Shown here: piece after piece, positions 1-10,325 of the stretch
Numbering within the stretch: position 1 is the first letter of the stretch
Layout of the letters: every line of letters begins with the position of its first letter
From: Byssothecium circinans
Lineage: Eukaryota; Ascomycota; Dothideomycetes; Pleosporales; Massarinaceae
DNA length: 64,000 nucleotides
Assembly: GCA_010015675.1 (NCBI GenBank)
Contig: ML976980.1
Coordinates: forward strand, 1,034,453 to 1,098,452
Reading direction: 5' to 3'
Program-made: the position numbers and the translations under genes
The notes under the pieces: model-generated
Told to the model about the DNA's origin: nothing
Seen by the model: the letters and a program-made list of their open reading frames with translations, nothing else
Database searches by the model: none

Positions 1-366
1 GACAGTCATGCAGAGATCCAGAGATTGGTTAGGAAGGCGCAGGAGGAACGCGTTATGATTGTCTTTGTCATCATTGACTCTTCTGCAACAACGGCTCCTG
101 TTCCAATCCCTACGTCGACGAATACGTCATCCGATACCACGGCACCGCAGGCAGAAGAGCAAGCAAAAGCGAAACAAAAGGAAAAGACGTCGATCTTGGA
201 CCTGACTTCTGTGGATATCTCGCCTGAGGGGAAGATTGTTAAGTGGAAGTATATGGAGAGGTTTCCGTTTCGGTATTATTTGGTGGTGAGGGATGTTAGG
301 GAGTTGCCGGGGGTTTTGGCGGCGGCGCTTCGGCAGTGGTTTGGGGAGGTTGCGGGGAGTGCTTAG
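1..366 (+). CDS. MDN1: Midasin (Mdn1/Rea1), C-terminal end, partial
   Basis: Open from base 1 in frame 1 to a TAG at 364-366; the rest of the gene lies left of the window. The visible 121 residues match the end of the MIDAS (von Willebrand A-like) domain of the giant AAA ATPase midasin. They show a helix ending in RLVRKAQEE, a beta strand VMIVFVIID, a Ser/Thr/Ala-rich insert, then SILDLTSVDI, the FPFRYYLVVRDVRELPGVL block and the terminal ALRQWF. Midasin removes assembly factors (Rsa4, Ytm1) from pre-60S ribosomes in the nucleus, and its MIDAS domain binds their UBL domains. The insert between VIID and SILDL is longer than I expect for yeast. Assignment rests on the FPFxYYLVxRD and LRQWF signatures. 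Confidence 0.85.
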   Translation, partial: DSHAEIQRLVRKAQEERVMIVFVIIDSSATTAPVPIPTSTNTSSDTTAPQAEEQAKAKQKEKTSILDLTSVDISPEGKIVKWKYMERFPFRYYLVVRDVRELPGVLAAALRQWFGEVAGSA

Positions 367-1037
367 TTTGTGGAGGTATCTGTCAAAAATTTGGAAAAGC
401 GATACACGGTTTCGAAGACCGGAAGTATAGGCGGAATGGTGCAGTACTGCTGCGATTATGTCTATCTGGGTTTGGTTTTAATAGGCGTTCGGTGGTAGGG
501 TGGTCGAGGTCTAGGTAGTGGTTGTCGTTGTGGTATAAAAGTCTTGTTCTTTAACGTATTATCATGCTTGTTTGTTAGTGAGTTTTGTTGAAACTGAAAC
601 TGGATGAGCAAGATGGTCTAGTCTTCGCCTTTAAGTTTAGCAAGAACTAATCGCTCTAGGGCTCTGCTGATAACAATTATACCAGCTAAACCTTACGGTA
701 GTCGAATGAATGTTTATCACGTGACATTCTCGTTCACCCAATTCATCACTCATCCTGGCGTGTATTGGCTATGTAAAATGACTCGATACCTTATAGACAC
801 ATGTACCTTAGAAATTTGTTAGAGTTTTAAAGATCAGACGTTTAATCACTTCAAGAAGAAGTTGGTCTTCGTTGTTGTAGAGGATAAGCACAAGCTTTGA
901 CAGTTGCCTATTACAGCAAGTACCTGTATTAGCGCACGCCCTTCGCATACCACATATATCATATATGCCACTAATCCCGCTCCCTCTCGTCTCGCGACGT
1001 CTACAACACGCACTCTCACTGCCTGTTCGATTCTACC
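367..1037. other. Intergenic region, midasin 3' flank and MFS promoter
   Basis: No convincing gene. It holds the midasin 3' flank and the upstream region of the transporter. A CACGTG E-box palindrome lies at 718-723, and an AT-rich near-palindrome (ATATATCATATAT) lies around 953-966, about 75 bp before the transporter ATG. Confidence 0.6.
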
Positions 1038-2731
1038 ATGGAGTTAATCGAGCTAGAGGAACGCCGGGTCAATCCCCTTACCACTGGGAATAGCGATGCA
1101 GAGCGTGACTCTTCCAATACATCCACCACAACAGCGCAAGCTCAACAAGAATATCCTCAAGGCTTTCGACTCGTCCTCCTCACCATCGGCCTCATCACCA
1201 GCTGTTTTCTCTCGGCTCTCGACTCAACAATAGTCACCACTGCCATCCCAGCCATAACAACGCAATTCGGCACCATCTCCCACATCGCTTGGTACGGCTC
1301 AGCTTACGGCTGCTCGCAAACCGCGTTCCAATCAGCATGGGGCAAGGCATACAAATACTTCCCGCTGAAGCCTGCGTTCCTGCTTGCGATTGCGATTTTC
1401 GAAGCCGGAAACATTGTTTGTGCGACGGCTAGAAGTAGTGATGTTTTGGTATTCGGGAGGGTTGTTGCTGGGTTGGGGGGTGGTGGTGTAATGACGGGCG
1501 CGTTCTTGATGATTGCGTTGAGCGTGCGGGAAAGGTATCGGGCGGCTTATATGGGGATCTTGGGCGTTACGTATGCGATGGCTAGTGTTGTTGGACCGTT
1601 GATGGGAGGTATGTTGACGGATCATTTGGGTTGGAGATGGTGCTTTTGGTGAGTGTTTGAGTCCTCCATAAGAAATTGAAGTCGAGGCGCTAATGACTGC
1701 ACAGGATCAATTTACCCATTGGAGGTCTAGCCACTGCAATCCAGGCCTTCGCATTCCGTTCCCCTCTTCCTGCACGAGAAGGAACCATATTGGGCCGCAT
1801 CATCCACATGGATCTATTCGGTGGCGCTCTCGTGGCAGGCTTCCTCACCTGCTTTGTGAATGCAATGCAACACGGCGGTACGCATTCATGGAACGAACCA
1901 CGCGTAATCGGTTCCTTGGTCGGTTTTTGCATCCTCTTCATCGCTTTCGTCGTCAATGAATGGTTGATGAAAGACAAAGCGATGGTTCAGACACACTTGG
2001 TCCGCAACAAGCGCATAGCCGCTAACCTCCTCTTCATCTTCTTTCTCGCAGGCCTCTTCTTCCCTCTTATCTACACTCTACCGGTGCAGTACCAATCAGT
2101 AGATGGCGCTTCTGCGTCACAGAGCGGGGTCAGACTTATTCCGCTCGTGTGCGGTGTCTCGGCCTTTACTTTGCTGGCGAATGGTATCTTGACTTATTGG
2201 CGTAATTACAGGGCGTTCCTGGTCATGGGCGCTTTCTTCGGCACTGCGGGAACCGTCTGTTTGTACCAGATGGGCGCTCAACCATCAGCCGGGACTTGGA
2301 TCGGTTACGAGTTGTTAGCAGCCACGATCGGTCTCGCGCTTCAAATTCCTATGATCGCCAACCAAGTCGCCGTTGGCGCCGACGATATCGCTTCTGTAAC
2401 AGCCATCACCTTGTTTGTCGAAAACGCTGGGACCACCATTTTCGTCGCCAGCAGTGAAGCCGCTTTCACTAAATCGCTCTCTGAGAGCTTGATGAGGAGC
2501 TTGTCTTCGATCGACCCAGAAGCGGTACTTGATGCTGGAGCTACCCAAATTAGACATCTTTTCAGTGGCAATGAGTTGGAGAAAGTGCTAGAGAGTTACC
2601 TTGAGGGGAGTCGGGTCAGCAGGTGGGTCAGTATTGCTTGCGGGATCGCTTGCTGTTTGATTTCCGGAAGTGGTGCGGGCTGGGTGGCTTTGCAGGAGGG
2701 GAGAAAGAGGTGGAATAAGAGGGCTGAGTGA
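1038..2731 (+). CDS. Major facilitator superfamily efflux transporter (DHA2, 14-TM type)
   Basis: Two exons, 1038-1648 and 1705-2731; the 56-bp intron has a GCTAATGAC branch site and its removal restores GWRWCFW-INLPIGG. The product is about 545 residues. A hydrophilic N-terminus of about 45 residues is followed by many hydrophobic segments. The first carries the DHA2-type LDSTIVTTAIP signature; a GRVVAGLGGGG segment and the antiporter motif C (VVGPLMGG, near residue 190) follow. The GWRWCFWINLPIGG segment is typical of fungal 14-helix drug:H+ antiporters. Expected role is proton-driven export of toxic compounds or secondary metabolites at the plasma membrane. No biosynthetic genes flank it, so the substrate cannot be inferred. 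Family assignment is firm, substrate unknown. Confidence 0.92.
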
Positions 2732-3199
2732 GGAAAGGGGTTAAAGAGTTAAACAGATGGACCAGACGGTAAATTTGTCAAATCAGAACAAGAGTTCGCG
2801 AAGTCCCGATGACTTAGCGTCGTCGTCATCTACCACAGAGCGGCAAGGTCCACGGGTGGGTTTCAGTCACATGCTTGCTGCTCTCCAAAGTACCTCTATT
2901 ATCGTTGTAAAGTGGGGGCATTTTGGATAGATAGAGATACAGAGCTCTAACTAGGTACTATGCCTCAAAGCTATCCCTGCCTGGCATTAATTTATTAGCA
3001 GCTCAAAGGAAATATGCATACATACTGGCTACTTTTTACTCGTGATTGGACTTCATCTAGCCGCCCCGTCGTATTTTTATAGGGATGAGTTTAACTGAAC
3101 GACATCATAATGAAAACTGAAAGTTTGACCAAAAAGAATTGCATAACCTCTAAGCCTCTAAGTGTGTTTATCTCATGCATAACCCCAATCGTCACTTTC
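2732..3199. other. Intergenic region between convergent genes
   Basis: Shared 3' flank of the transporter and the minus-strand secreted protein. No coding signal, RNA gene or repeat seen. Confidence 0.6.
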
Positions 3200-3557
3200 C
3201 TAATCAGCCAAAGAGCCACGAGCACCGAACTTTGTGCAATAGTGGTTCAGCTCGTCTCCGCCAATATGTCCCGCGTCGGAGTTGCACACAGGAAGGCCTC
3301 CAACCGTTTTCTATAAAGTTATTAGTAACTCCTTACACACAGAGGAAGGTATTGCTTACCATGACACAGTCCGGGCAGGTACTCCAATGATCGGTTCCAG
3401 TGTTGCGAGCCTTGTAGCCATCGCATGCTTTCCGCGTCACATCGTCGTTGTAGACTGTCTGGCCTCCGATTGTGTCGACGCAGACTCCGGCTTTGTGAAG
3501 TGCGGCACTGGCGAATGAGGCCATGGCAAAGGCGACAAGGGTGGTAGTGAAACGCAT
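3200..3557 (-). CDS. Small secreted cysteine-rich protein
   Basis: Two exons on the minus strand, 3557-3360 and 3310-3200, separated by a 49-bp intron (gtaagc...ctttatag, branch ACTAATAAC). The product is 102 residues. Residues 1-18 (MRFTTTLVAFAMASFASA) form a signal peptide. The mature part of about 84 residues has six cysteines in the contexts GVCVD, KACDG, STCPDC, PVCNS and HYCTK, enough for three disulfides, and ends HIGGDELNHYC...GSLAD. Size, secretion signal and even cysteine count are those of fungal effector or antimicrobial-like proteins, but I do not recognise a named family. The gene sits alone, next to another secreted protein at 4614. Role in host interaction is inference only. 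Confidence 0.8.
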
Positions 3558-4613
3558 GTTGGTGATGTGGTTGACAGGTCGGGGCTTCCTGATTGGAGGA
3601 GGAAACAAAGCGTTGAATTGAAGAATGAGCGTGGATAAGAAACGAATGTATTGAAACCAGCGAATGTGGTAAAACGAGTGTGAAAGTAGTAAAAAAAGAA
3701 TGAAGAAGAACGAGCTGTGGTGACTTTGGTGGAGAGTGAATCCTAACAAGTGCCAACAGCGCGACTTAAGTATTCCTATCGCGATCATCCATAGATCTCT
3801 CCATCACAAAACACAGCGCCACGATTTAGTCCGCATGAAACTTTCGTTATCAAGGACGGCCCTGTCCCGGATTCATATCGGAGGCATCGGCGCTAATGTG
3901 GTGAACTTCCTCAACTCGAAACACCACAAGAGCGCGCGGATGAACCCACCGAACTGATTCAGTCAGGGACCAACACCTTCCCTGACGTCAAGAATAGGAT
4001 ACTAATAATTATGATACAAGAAGCATGAACTGCCAATGTTCATGCCACCCATGTCTTGTTGAAGTACTAAGATGGGGGCTGATGTTTGATTGAATTGGTT
4101 GTCATGCGGAGTCGGACCGAGCACGTTGTAAACCACGATTTCTCAAACCACCAGCCAATGAGAATCCCGACCCTCAAAATATGTCATGCATTGAGGGACA
4201 ATTGTTGTCTCAGCTTCGTCGAACCTTCCGTGAACGGTAGCGATTGCGCGAGCTGGGAAAGCACTGTGCCACTTTGGATCTGATGGTGATTAGAGGGAAC
4301 GACATTGTATTCTAGGAACGCATTATTCCGTCTGTTCGGACCGACGCATATACCCATCGATCCACTTGTGGTACTGGAAAGTGATTCCAACGGTTGATGT
4401 TCGGAAACCTAGTGTAGGAGAGGGGTCTCGTGAGTCGGGTCTGATAAGGTGTACCACTCCGGAGTGTAGTGTTTTGAGATATAAGTAACGGCATCTCTCG
4501 ACGTCAATGTCGTTCTCACCACCAACCCACCACATTCATTCGCTTCACATTCATTTACTTTTACACTCTTTTTCAATTCCTTCAGTCACTCGCTAGTAGA
4601 GCTATCATTCACA
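3558..4613. other. Intergenic region between divergent secreted-protein genes
   Basis: About 1 kb shared upstream region of the two divergently read secreted-protein genes. No gene recognised; short open frames here show no family features. A perfect palindromic CRE/bZIP-type site TGACGTCA lies at 3984-3991, and a TATA-like element precedes the right-hand gene. Confidence 0.5.
4480..4487 (+). promoter_or_regulatory. TATA-like element of the gene at 4614
   Basis: TATAAGTA within GAGATATAAGTAACGG, about 130 bp upstream of the ATG. Position and sequence fit a core promoter element; no experimental support. Confidence 0.35.
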
Positions 4614-5430
4614 ATGCACGCCTTTCAAATCCTCGCCCTCCTTGTGTCGGCGTCTTCTTTCGTTACTGCCGCGCCCAGAGCCATCAAGATCCGCGCCGAT
4701 GATGTCATCCTCTACGGTCAAGGTCGCTACCAAATCATGAAGCGTACTGAACTTGCTGAGCTCGAAGAGTGCCGCAGAAACGGCACTCTTCCCCCCTCGC
4801 CCGGCTATCTTAACCCTAAGCTTCCTTGTAAGTATTCGCATAACTTCACATACATCTCAAACATCCGCTTACTTTCCTGAAGACTACAATGGCGGAAACA
4901 TCACAACCAACGGAACGACAGAGGGCACCATCATTCCCCGTTCCCTCAGCAAGCGCGGCAAAGAAACGATCATCATCCCCAACAAGGACGAACGCTTTCT
5001 AGGCTGGGACGTGCTTATGTCGCAAGTAGTCCATGGAGCACCCACCACCATGATGGTCGGCTCCGGCTATAGCATCGCGAACAGTATCTCCGTCGGCGCC
5101 TCGCTATCTCTCGGGCCGATCTCGGAATTCCTCACAGCCGGTTTCAGCATCGACTATAGCAAGACCTGGACCAGCTCCCAGAGCGAGTCGTTTACCCACG
5201 AAGTGCCAAAGGGCAAGTATGCTGCTTTCGTGAGCAACCCATGGACCAACAGGAAAAGCGGAAATGTCTGGAGCGGGAATATTGGGGGCGAGGGCAGCTT
5301 GAGCTATTACCAGGCTGATTCGTTTGACAGCAAGGGCTGGGGTAACATGCAGTGGGTTGATGGTGTTATTTCAGTTTGCACTGGCGATTCTGCTCCGCTT
5401 AAGAGGTGCCTTGGTGAAGGCACTTTGTAA
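4614..5430 (+). CDS. Secreted protein, possibly Celp0028 effector-like
   Basis: Two exons, 4614-4827 and 4883-5430, with a 55-bp intron (gtaagt...cctgaag); the product is 253 residues. Residues 1-19 are a signal peptide (MHAFQILALLVSASSFVTA). A segment with the pattern GQGRYQIMKRTELAELE follows. After an Asn/Thr-rich stretch with possible N-glycosylation sites comes SLSKR, a candidate Kex2 site. The remaining roughly 160 residues are Ser/Thr/Gly-rich and look beta-strand-rich, with only two cysteines near the C-terminus. The N-terminal block reminds me of proteins labelled Celp0028 effector-like in plant-associated fungi; this is from memory and tentative. The alternating polar C-terminal strands also resemble beta-rich secreted proteins generally. 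Expression and function unknown. Confidence 0.75.
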
Positions 5431-5753
5431 AAGACTTTCCTGGGCCACAGATTGGTTGGGTTGAGGATCGATGGGAACGGCAGGTCCAGTGGGAAGAAGT
5501 TGTATGCATGGGGTAGCGTTTCCTAAATCTTTCGGGTTCATGCATTTCATGGTTTGGTTTATAGACGTAACTGCTTGGCGTAGTGTGCGCTGAAATTTCA
5601 TGATGGTTCGGTCAAATTGCAAAGTTCTATCTTGGTTCTGTGACAGTGTTAATTACAAGGGAGGCGTAAGACACAGTCCGATTGATCGAAAGCAAACAGT
5701 AATACAACAGCTCAAGTCAAATTCCTCCCCCAATCGCTAAAACCACAACTTGC
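5431..5753. other. Intergenic region between convergent genes
   Basis: 3' flanks of the secreted protein and the acidic protein. Nothing recognised. Confidence 0.6.
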
Positions 5754-6878
5754 TCACTCCCGCATCTGATACACACCCGCATACCCACCGTCCTTCTCCA
5801 TCTTAACCATCCTCTTCTCCTTCTTCGCTACCCTCTTATCCTTCCCAGCTGCCCAGACCTTCTTCGCCTCCGTACCTCCCACATATGCCGCCGTTGCCGC
5901 ACTAAACGCCGTAGTTACAAGCATCTTCCGACCATTCGGAATCCTCACCTTCTTATTCTTCTTGACTACGTCGGCAACAAATGCTTTCCTTGCCACTTTG
6001 CCACCCGCGAAAGCTGCAGCTGCAAAGTCTTTTGCGTTTTCAGGCTTGTCGATGGTGTGTTTCTTGAGGGCCTTCCAGAGATGTTTCTTTGACTTTCGCT
6101 TGCTGTTTGCCGCGGTCGGGTTCATAATGGCGTGAGGTGGGGTGGAAGTGTTGGTCTGGGGATGAGGAGGAAAATTGGTGGGCGGGTACTGAGGGCCATG
6201 GCTGGAAATAGTGGCCGGCTGCGGGAGTGGTGCGTACAGAGGAGGGACTTCGAAATGGGATTGAGAATTTGAGGGAAGGCAAACTTCGGATAGGTTTCGC
6301 TCTCCATCATGCATGCCTATATCTTCGTTCTCCGAGTCGGAAGGTGCAGAACCGGAAAAATCATCTTCCAAAATCCCAAGCTCTTCGATTCCCAATTCAC
6401 TAGGCTCGGCGCCTTTACCGCACTCTATCTCTTCAGTCTCGGAGTCGATGTCATGGTCACTCTCTTCATCCTCAGAGTCGGGGGTTGAACAGTTGGACGA
6501 CTCATCGTCCGAATTGCCAAGCTCTTCGACTTCCGGTTCATTCAGCTCTGAGTCGATACTGCCATCTGTCTCTTCACTCTTGGTGTCAATGTCGCCATCG
6601 CTCTCTTCATCGTCGGAGTCAGAGGTCAAAGAGTCAGACAACTCATCTTCCGAAGCTCCAAGGTCTTCGGTCTCCAGCTCTTCGGGGTCGGAATCGATAT
6701 TGACATCAGATCCACCAGATTCAGAGTCGGTCACATCTTCCTCATCAGAGCTTGAGTCGTCCGATGAATCTTCGTCGTTCTCGAGATCGGGCTCAGCAAC
6801 GCACACGTCCGTCTCCGGCTCTATCTCGGGGATATCTTCGAGGCGCTTCTTTGTGAATTTGGACCGGAATCTATTCAT
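5754..6878 (-). CDS. Acidic Ser/Asp/Glu-rich protein with basic helical C-terminus
   Basis: Single exon, 374 residues from ATG at 6878 (the frame stays open two codons further up, but only from GTG). Residues about 25-185 are repeats of acidic/serine tracts such as DSSSDEED and SDDEES, expected to be disordered and a likely casein-kinase-2 substrate. A Pro/His-rich linker follows. The last 120 residues are Lys/Ala-rich and helical, containing LWKALKKH and a hydrophobic Ala-rich helix (TTAFSAATAAYVGG), ending KKEKRMVKMEKDGGYAGVYQMRE. I do not recognise the family. The LWKALKKH motif is echoed by VWAAIKKH in the neighbour at 8580-8999, suggesting a lineage-specific family. Codon-level coding signal is good because the frame is long and compositionally coherent. 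Confidence 0.65.
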   Translation of the reverse strand: MNRFRSKFTKKRLEDIPEIEPETDVCVAEPDLENDEDSSDDSSSDEEDVTDSESGGSDVNIDSDPEELETEDLGASEDELSDSLTSDSDDEESDGDIDTKSEETDGSIDSELNEPEVEELGNSDDESSNCSTPDSEDEESDHDIDSETEEIECGKGAEPSELGIEELGILEDDFSGSAPSDSENEDIGMHDGERNLSEVCLPSNSQSHFEVPPLYAPLPQPATISSHGPQYPPTNFPPHPQTNTSTPPHAIMNPTAANSKRKSKKHLWKALKKHTIDKPENAKDFAAAAFAGGKVARKAFVADVVKKNKKVRIPNGRKMLVTTAFSAATAAYVGGTEAKKVWAAGKDKRVAKKEKRMVKMEKDGGYAGVYQMRE

Positions 6879-7562
6879 GTTCACGACTTATACTCTCGTT
6901 GTATGTGTTGGGAGGGAGTTATTGAGAAATGAAGGATAGGTCGTTTAAGGGCTCGTGTGATGTCTTTGACCAGCAAGACAGTCTGTAATCTATGCAACAA
7001 GAAAGGGGAATAAAGATATGGTGTTGTGTTTTAATGTTGATCCTCCAGTAGGGGGTCATTTTATACATAGATACGTGGTAGGGCTGTGTGAAGATGAGCC
7101 AGTGTTGCCGTTGGTGAAGATATTAGTGAAGGATTTCGTATTCCATTTTATGATGGCTAGGGACGTCCAGTACTTCATTGATAAAGGTTTTCGATTGTTC
7201 TTAACGAGCGACCCAAGAAGCGGTGAAGCTCAAAAGTTCGAATGCAGTCACATGCCACACGTTTCCTGCAGTTCACATGGTTAAGAGTGTCTCTAATTTG
7301 TGATCTAGTGGCGCATCACTTCACTCGAAGCAGGTATTTATCGTGCACGGTTTGCGTAATTGACTACATTAACTCCAGCTTCACAACTAGAGGTGATGTC
7401 CAACAAGACGTCCTCATAAAAGAAAAATGTCTCCGTGACAGAGATTACGGGAATAGATCAATCAAAGAGAAAGAAGATAGAAAACCAAGACAAACCTTAA
7501 TTCACATAAAGCACAATACAACTACAAAACTATCCCCCGCACAAAATTATTCACCAAAATAG
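6879..7562. other. Intergenic region upstream of acidic protein
   Basis: No gene supported. A short plus frame at 7018-7284 has no recognisable features and no promoter context. Confidence 0.5.
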
Positions 7563-8233
7563 CTAAGCCAATTCATCACCCAAGCCCTCCAATCGTTTCA
7601 CCGTCTTGCTTCCCTCCTCGACCCCCCTTTCTCCCTGCGCTATACGCACCTCCCTCTCCAATCTCGTATAAATCTCCTCAGCCGCCCTAACCATCCTCCG
7701 CACCCTATTCCATCTCTCGTCAACGACACCCTCCCTTCAATGTTTGCCCCCTTACCATCTCCTTCTCTTCAAACGCCATGTATAATCCTCCAGTAGCGCC
7801 TATGACCCGACAAAAAATTATGCCGTACGCGTCTTCCTACATTTCCAGCCATGCTTCTAGGTCCCAAACTAGTCGCTCTACTTCTTAACTGGCAAGAATC
7901 CGGAGCAAACGGCCGGTATGCTGGCAGGTCACTTGATACGGACGTTGAATGCTACGATGGTGGAGCTCTGGAGTCATAGAGGGATGTGTATGAGGGCGGT
8001 CGTCTTGCAGACACAGAAATTGGAGTGGAAATAGGGTGCTGAGGGGATAGTATTGCAGTCGTACTACGCAGAGTGCTTGTCGAGACGGCAGATGGCTTTG
8101 GAATACGATGAGAAGGTGTTGCCTCGGGCTTTACTTCCAGTATTGGGATTCTATTTTGATCGTTTGGTTGTGGTTCTGTTAGCCACCTATAGATAGAATC
8201 GCGTTTGCTTGGAACGATTGGGGGGAGGAACAT
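7563..8233 (-). pseudogene. Broken gene of unknown family
   Basis: Minus-strand locus that reads as one protein only across several lesions. The first 93 codons from ATG at 8233 give a Pro/Ser-rich N-terminus (MFLPPIVPSKRD...) that ends at TAG just before 7952. Coding-like sequence resumes in another frame: EVERLVWDLEAWLEM, an in-frame TAG, then EDAYGIIFCRVIGATGGLY and MAFEEKEMV. A further shift near 7730 leads to VVDERWNRVRRMVRAAEEIY and a coiled tail ending LEGLGDELA and TAG at 7563-7565. At least two stops and two frame changes are needed, and no GT..AG intron removes them. The helical C-terminal half looks like a real former protein. Sequencing error is a less likely explanation given several lesions. 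Confidence 0.55.
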
Positions 8234-8579
8234 GGTGTTTGTGGAAGGGGTTGGGGCGTAGCTTTAGCGTTGGATGTCCGAGCTCTATAAATCGCAGATA
8301 TCCTGTTCGTGATGGAGAAATGATGCAATGTCTTGGGTGTTATGTGCTTGAAGTCTCAGCATGGAATACTGGAAAGTGGAGGTTGATTGTATGTAAAAAG
8401 GTTTGCGTAGTGTCACATATCCAATGTTACGACAGGGTAAGGTGACAGGAATGAAGTGAAGGCATAAGTATAACGCGCAAGATACAAGTGAAGCAGCAAA
8501 ACTGTGAAGCGCCATAAGCCCAATATAACTCCCACCTATACCGTGATGCATCGCCTTGTTGACCTTTGCCATCTTTTCC
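8234..8579. other. Intergenic region
   Basis: Between the broken locus and the small helical protein. Nothing recognised beyond chance short frames. Confidence 0.5.
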
Positions 8580-8999
8580 TTAACCACTCGAGCCATTACT
8601 TCCCTCGTATTGCTTCGGTGAGGTCGGTGTCGGTCCCCTCATCTGGCCTTGCCCGTAGTATAATGCATACGCATTATTCACGCTCTCGTGGTGCTCTTTT
8701 GCATGTTTCTTGATCGCGGCCCATACCCGTTGTGTTCTGCTGGACTGCCCCGACTTTGATGAGGCTGCCGATGTCGATAGGAAAGAGGCAGTGGAGTCTT
8801 CGGTCTTTGTTGTCTCGAAGGAAGGACGGGTGGATATGGAAGCCGTGCGTTTGGACATGTTGAGATGCGATGTCGTCGACTTGGGGGTGGCTGACTGGCT
8901 TTCTAGATGCATGGATATGCGTGATGAAACTCGGCGTCGGACAATGATGCGGTGATAGAGGTCGGGATAGTGTGTTTTGCGTGGTCGGGATGACGGCAT
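8580..8999 (-). CDS. Small Ser/Thr-rich protein with WAAIKKH helix
   Basis: Single exon, 139 residues from ATG at 8999. The N-terminus is basic (MPSSRPRKTHYPDLYHRIIVRRR). A Ser/Thr-rich stretch follows, then a short amphipathic helix RVWAAIKKHAKEHHESVNNAY leading to ALYYGQGQMRG and a Gly/Ser tail. An internal ATG (MSKRTAS...) is an alternative start and would give about 92 residues. No known domain. The helix resembles LWKALKKH in the acidic protein at 5754-6878, and the two flank a pseudogene on the same strand. Likely a lineage-restricted small protein; localisation and function unknown. Confidence 0.55.
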   Translation of the reverse strand: MPSSRPRKTHYPDLYHRIIVRRRVSSRISMHLESQSATPKSTTSHLNMSKRTASISTRPSFETTKTEDSTASFLSTSAASSKSGQSSRTQRVWAAIKKHAKEHHESVNNAYALYYGQGQMRGPTPTSPKQYEGSNGSSG

Positions 9000-10325
9000 C
9001 TATGGTGTGTGTGTGCTTGGTTGCTTGACGTGTTGCGTTTGCAGTTGAGTGATGGCGGTGCCGTACCTAGGTAAGGTATTTTCTCCAAACAAAGAAACTG
9101 CCAAACTGCACAGTCAGCTCGAAGAGTATCTCTGAAGTGGAGACGGAAACGAAAAAACGGCTCCAAGGACCTTTTTATATCACAAGCCATCAGACCTACA
9201 CACCGATCCGGTGTTTGTCAACTATAAGCTCCACTTAGTTCGCCTACCCACACTCTGCGCCTTACATGTCAAACGCACCAAGCCCACCTGCAGCCACATT
9301 CCCAGTCACACATCGCGGATTTCATGGCGGATTTTGATATTGAAGCCACAGTGCAGGATTTGAAAGCACGATGGCTTGGAAAGTTTATGGCTGGCACCAC
9401 AATCCGAGGAGAGCGAACATGTGGATGTACATTTGCGCCCTGCGCACAGACCTTTTGTGGAGCTATTATTCATCGGAGTCATTTTTGGTCACATTGGATG
9501 CGCCATGCGTAAACGACATGAATGACTCTGAGATTTGAACTGGATTTTCGGCTCCGGCATCGGAGAGTGGAAGGGAGAAGAAACGCGAAGAAGACTGTTT
9601 GCAGACTGGGGGTATCAAGCGGCGTATTGAACACCGAGACGTAGGATGGACATAAGTAGATAGGTGAAAAACGACAGGTTATTGAATATGAAAGTGATAT
9701 TGTTCTAGAATGTGAGTAATTATAAGAATAATAAGTAAGTGACTTGTCACTTCATCGACAGCACTGCTCCTCGCCAAACAAGGGAAGACAATCGAATGGG
9801 GTGGGCAGCAGTCGCGATACCCACTTGGTTGAACTGGCTCAATCTCCTGCTCTCCTTTCTAAAGTTTGAACGCACTCACATCTGCCATGCTTCTTGAGCA
9901 GTCTTCTCGTGGATGCTACGTCGTACGCCATCCTCTATCTCACCGAGGGAGATACGCTATCGGCCCGAAGTTGTCGTCGTGAGGCTAACTTCCCGAAAAC
10001 ACCGACAGGTTCACTGCCTGTTAACAGGACGAACAACGGTACGCATTGAATGGAGAATTTATAAAAAGGAACTTGACGCTGAAGAATGTATTCCCATGGG
10101 GGTTGGGAACCGCAACCCCGCCTAACGGCCTTACGCCATCCGTAGAACACGGCCCGTGCACCTTTCACCGCGCTCCGCTTCTCGCCATGTTTTCCCGGAC
10201 GATTATCTTTCACTTCGACAACACTGGTGCACGATACCTACTCCGCCCACACATATTACCAGTACGCACACAGATTCTATAGAATATGCATTGTGCGCAC
10301 CTCCTACCCGAAACCACCAGCCAAT
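9000..10325. other. Intergenic region and promoter of Zn2Cys6 regulator
   Basis: About 1.3 kb without a supportable gene. A 62-codon frame at 9324-9512 begins MADFDIEATVQDLKARWLG but has no partner exon or domain. TTTATAAAAAG at about 10058-10068 may be a TATA element for the regulator at 10326. Confidence 0.45.

Noticed and set aside
9324..9512. Small gene MADFDIEATVQ...
   Set aside because: 62 codons only, no promoter, partner exon or family resemblance.
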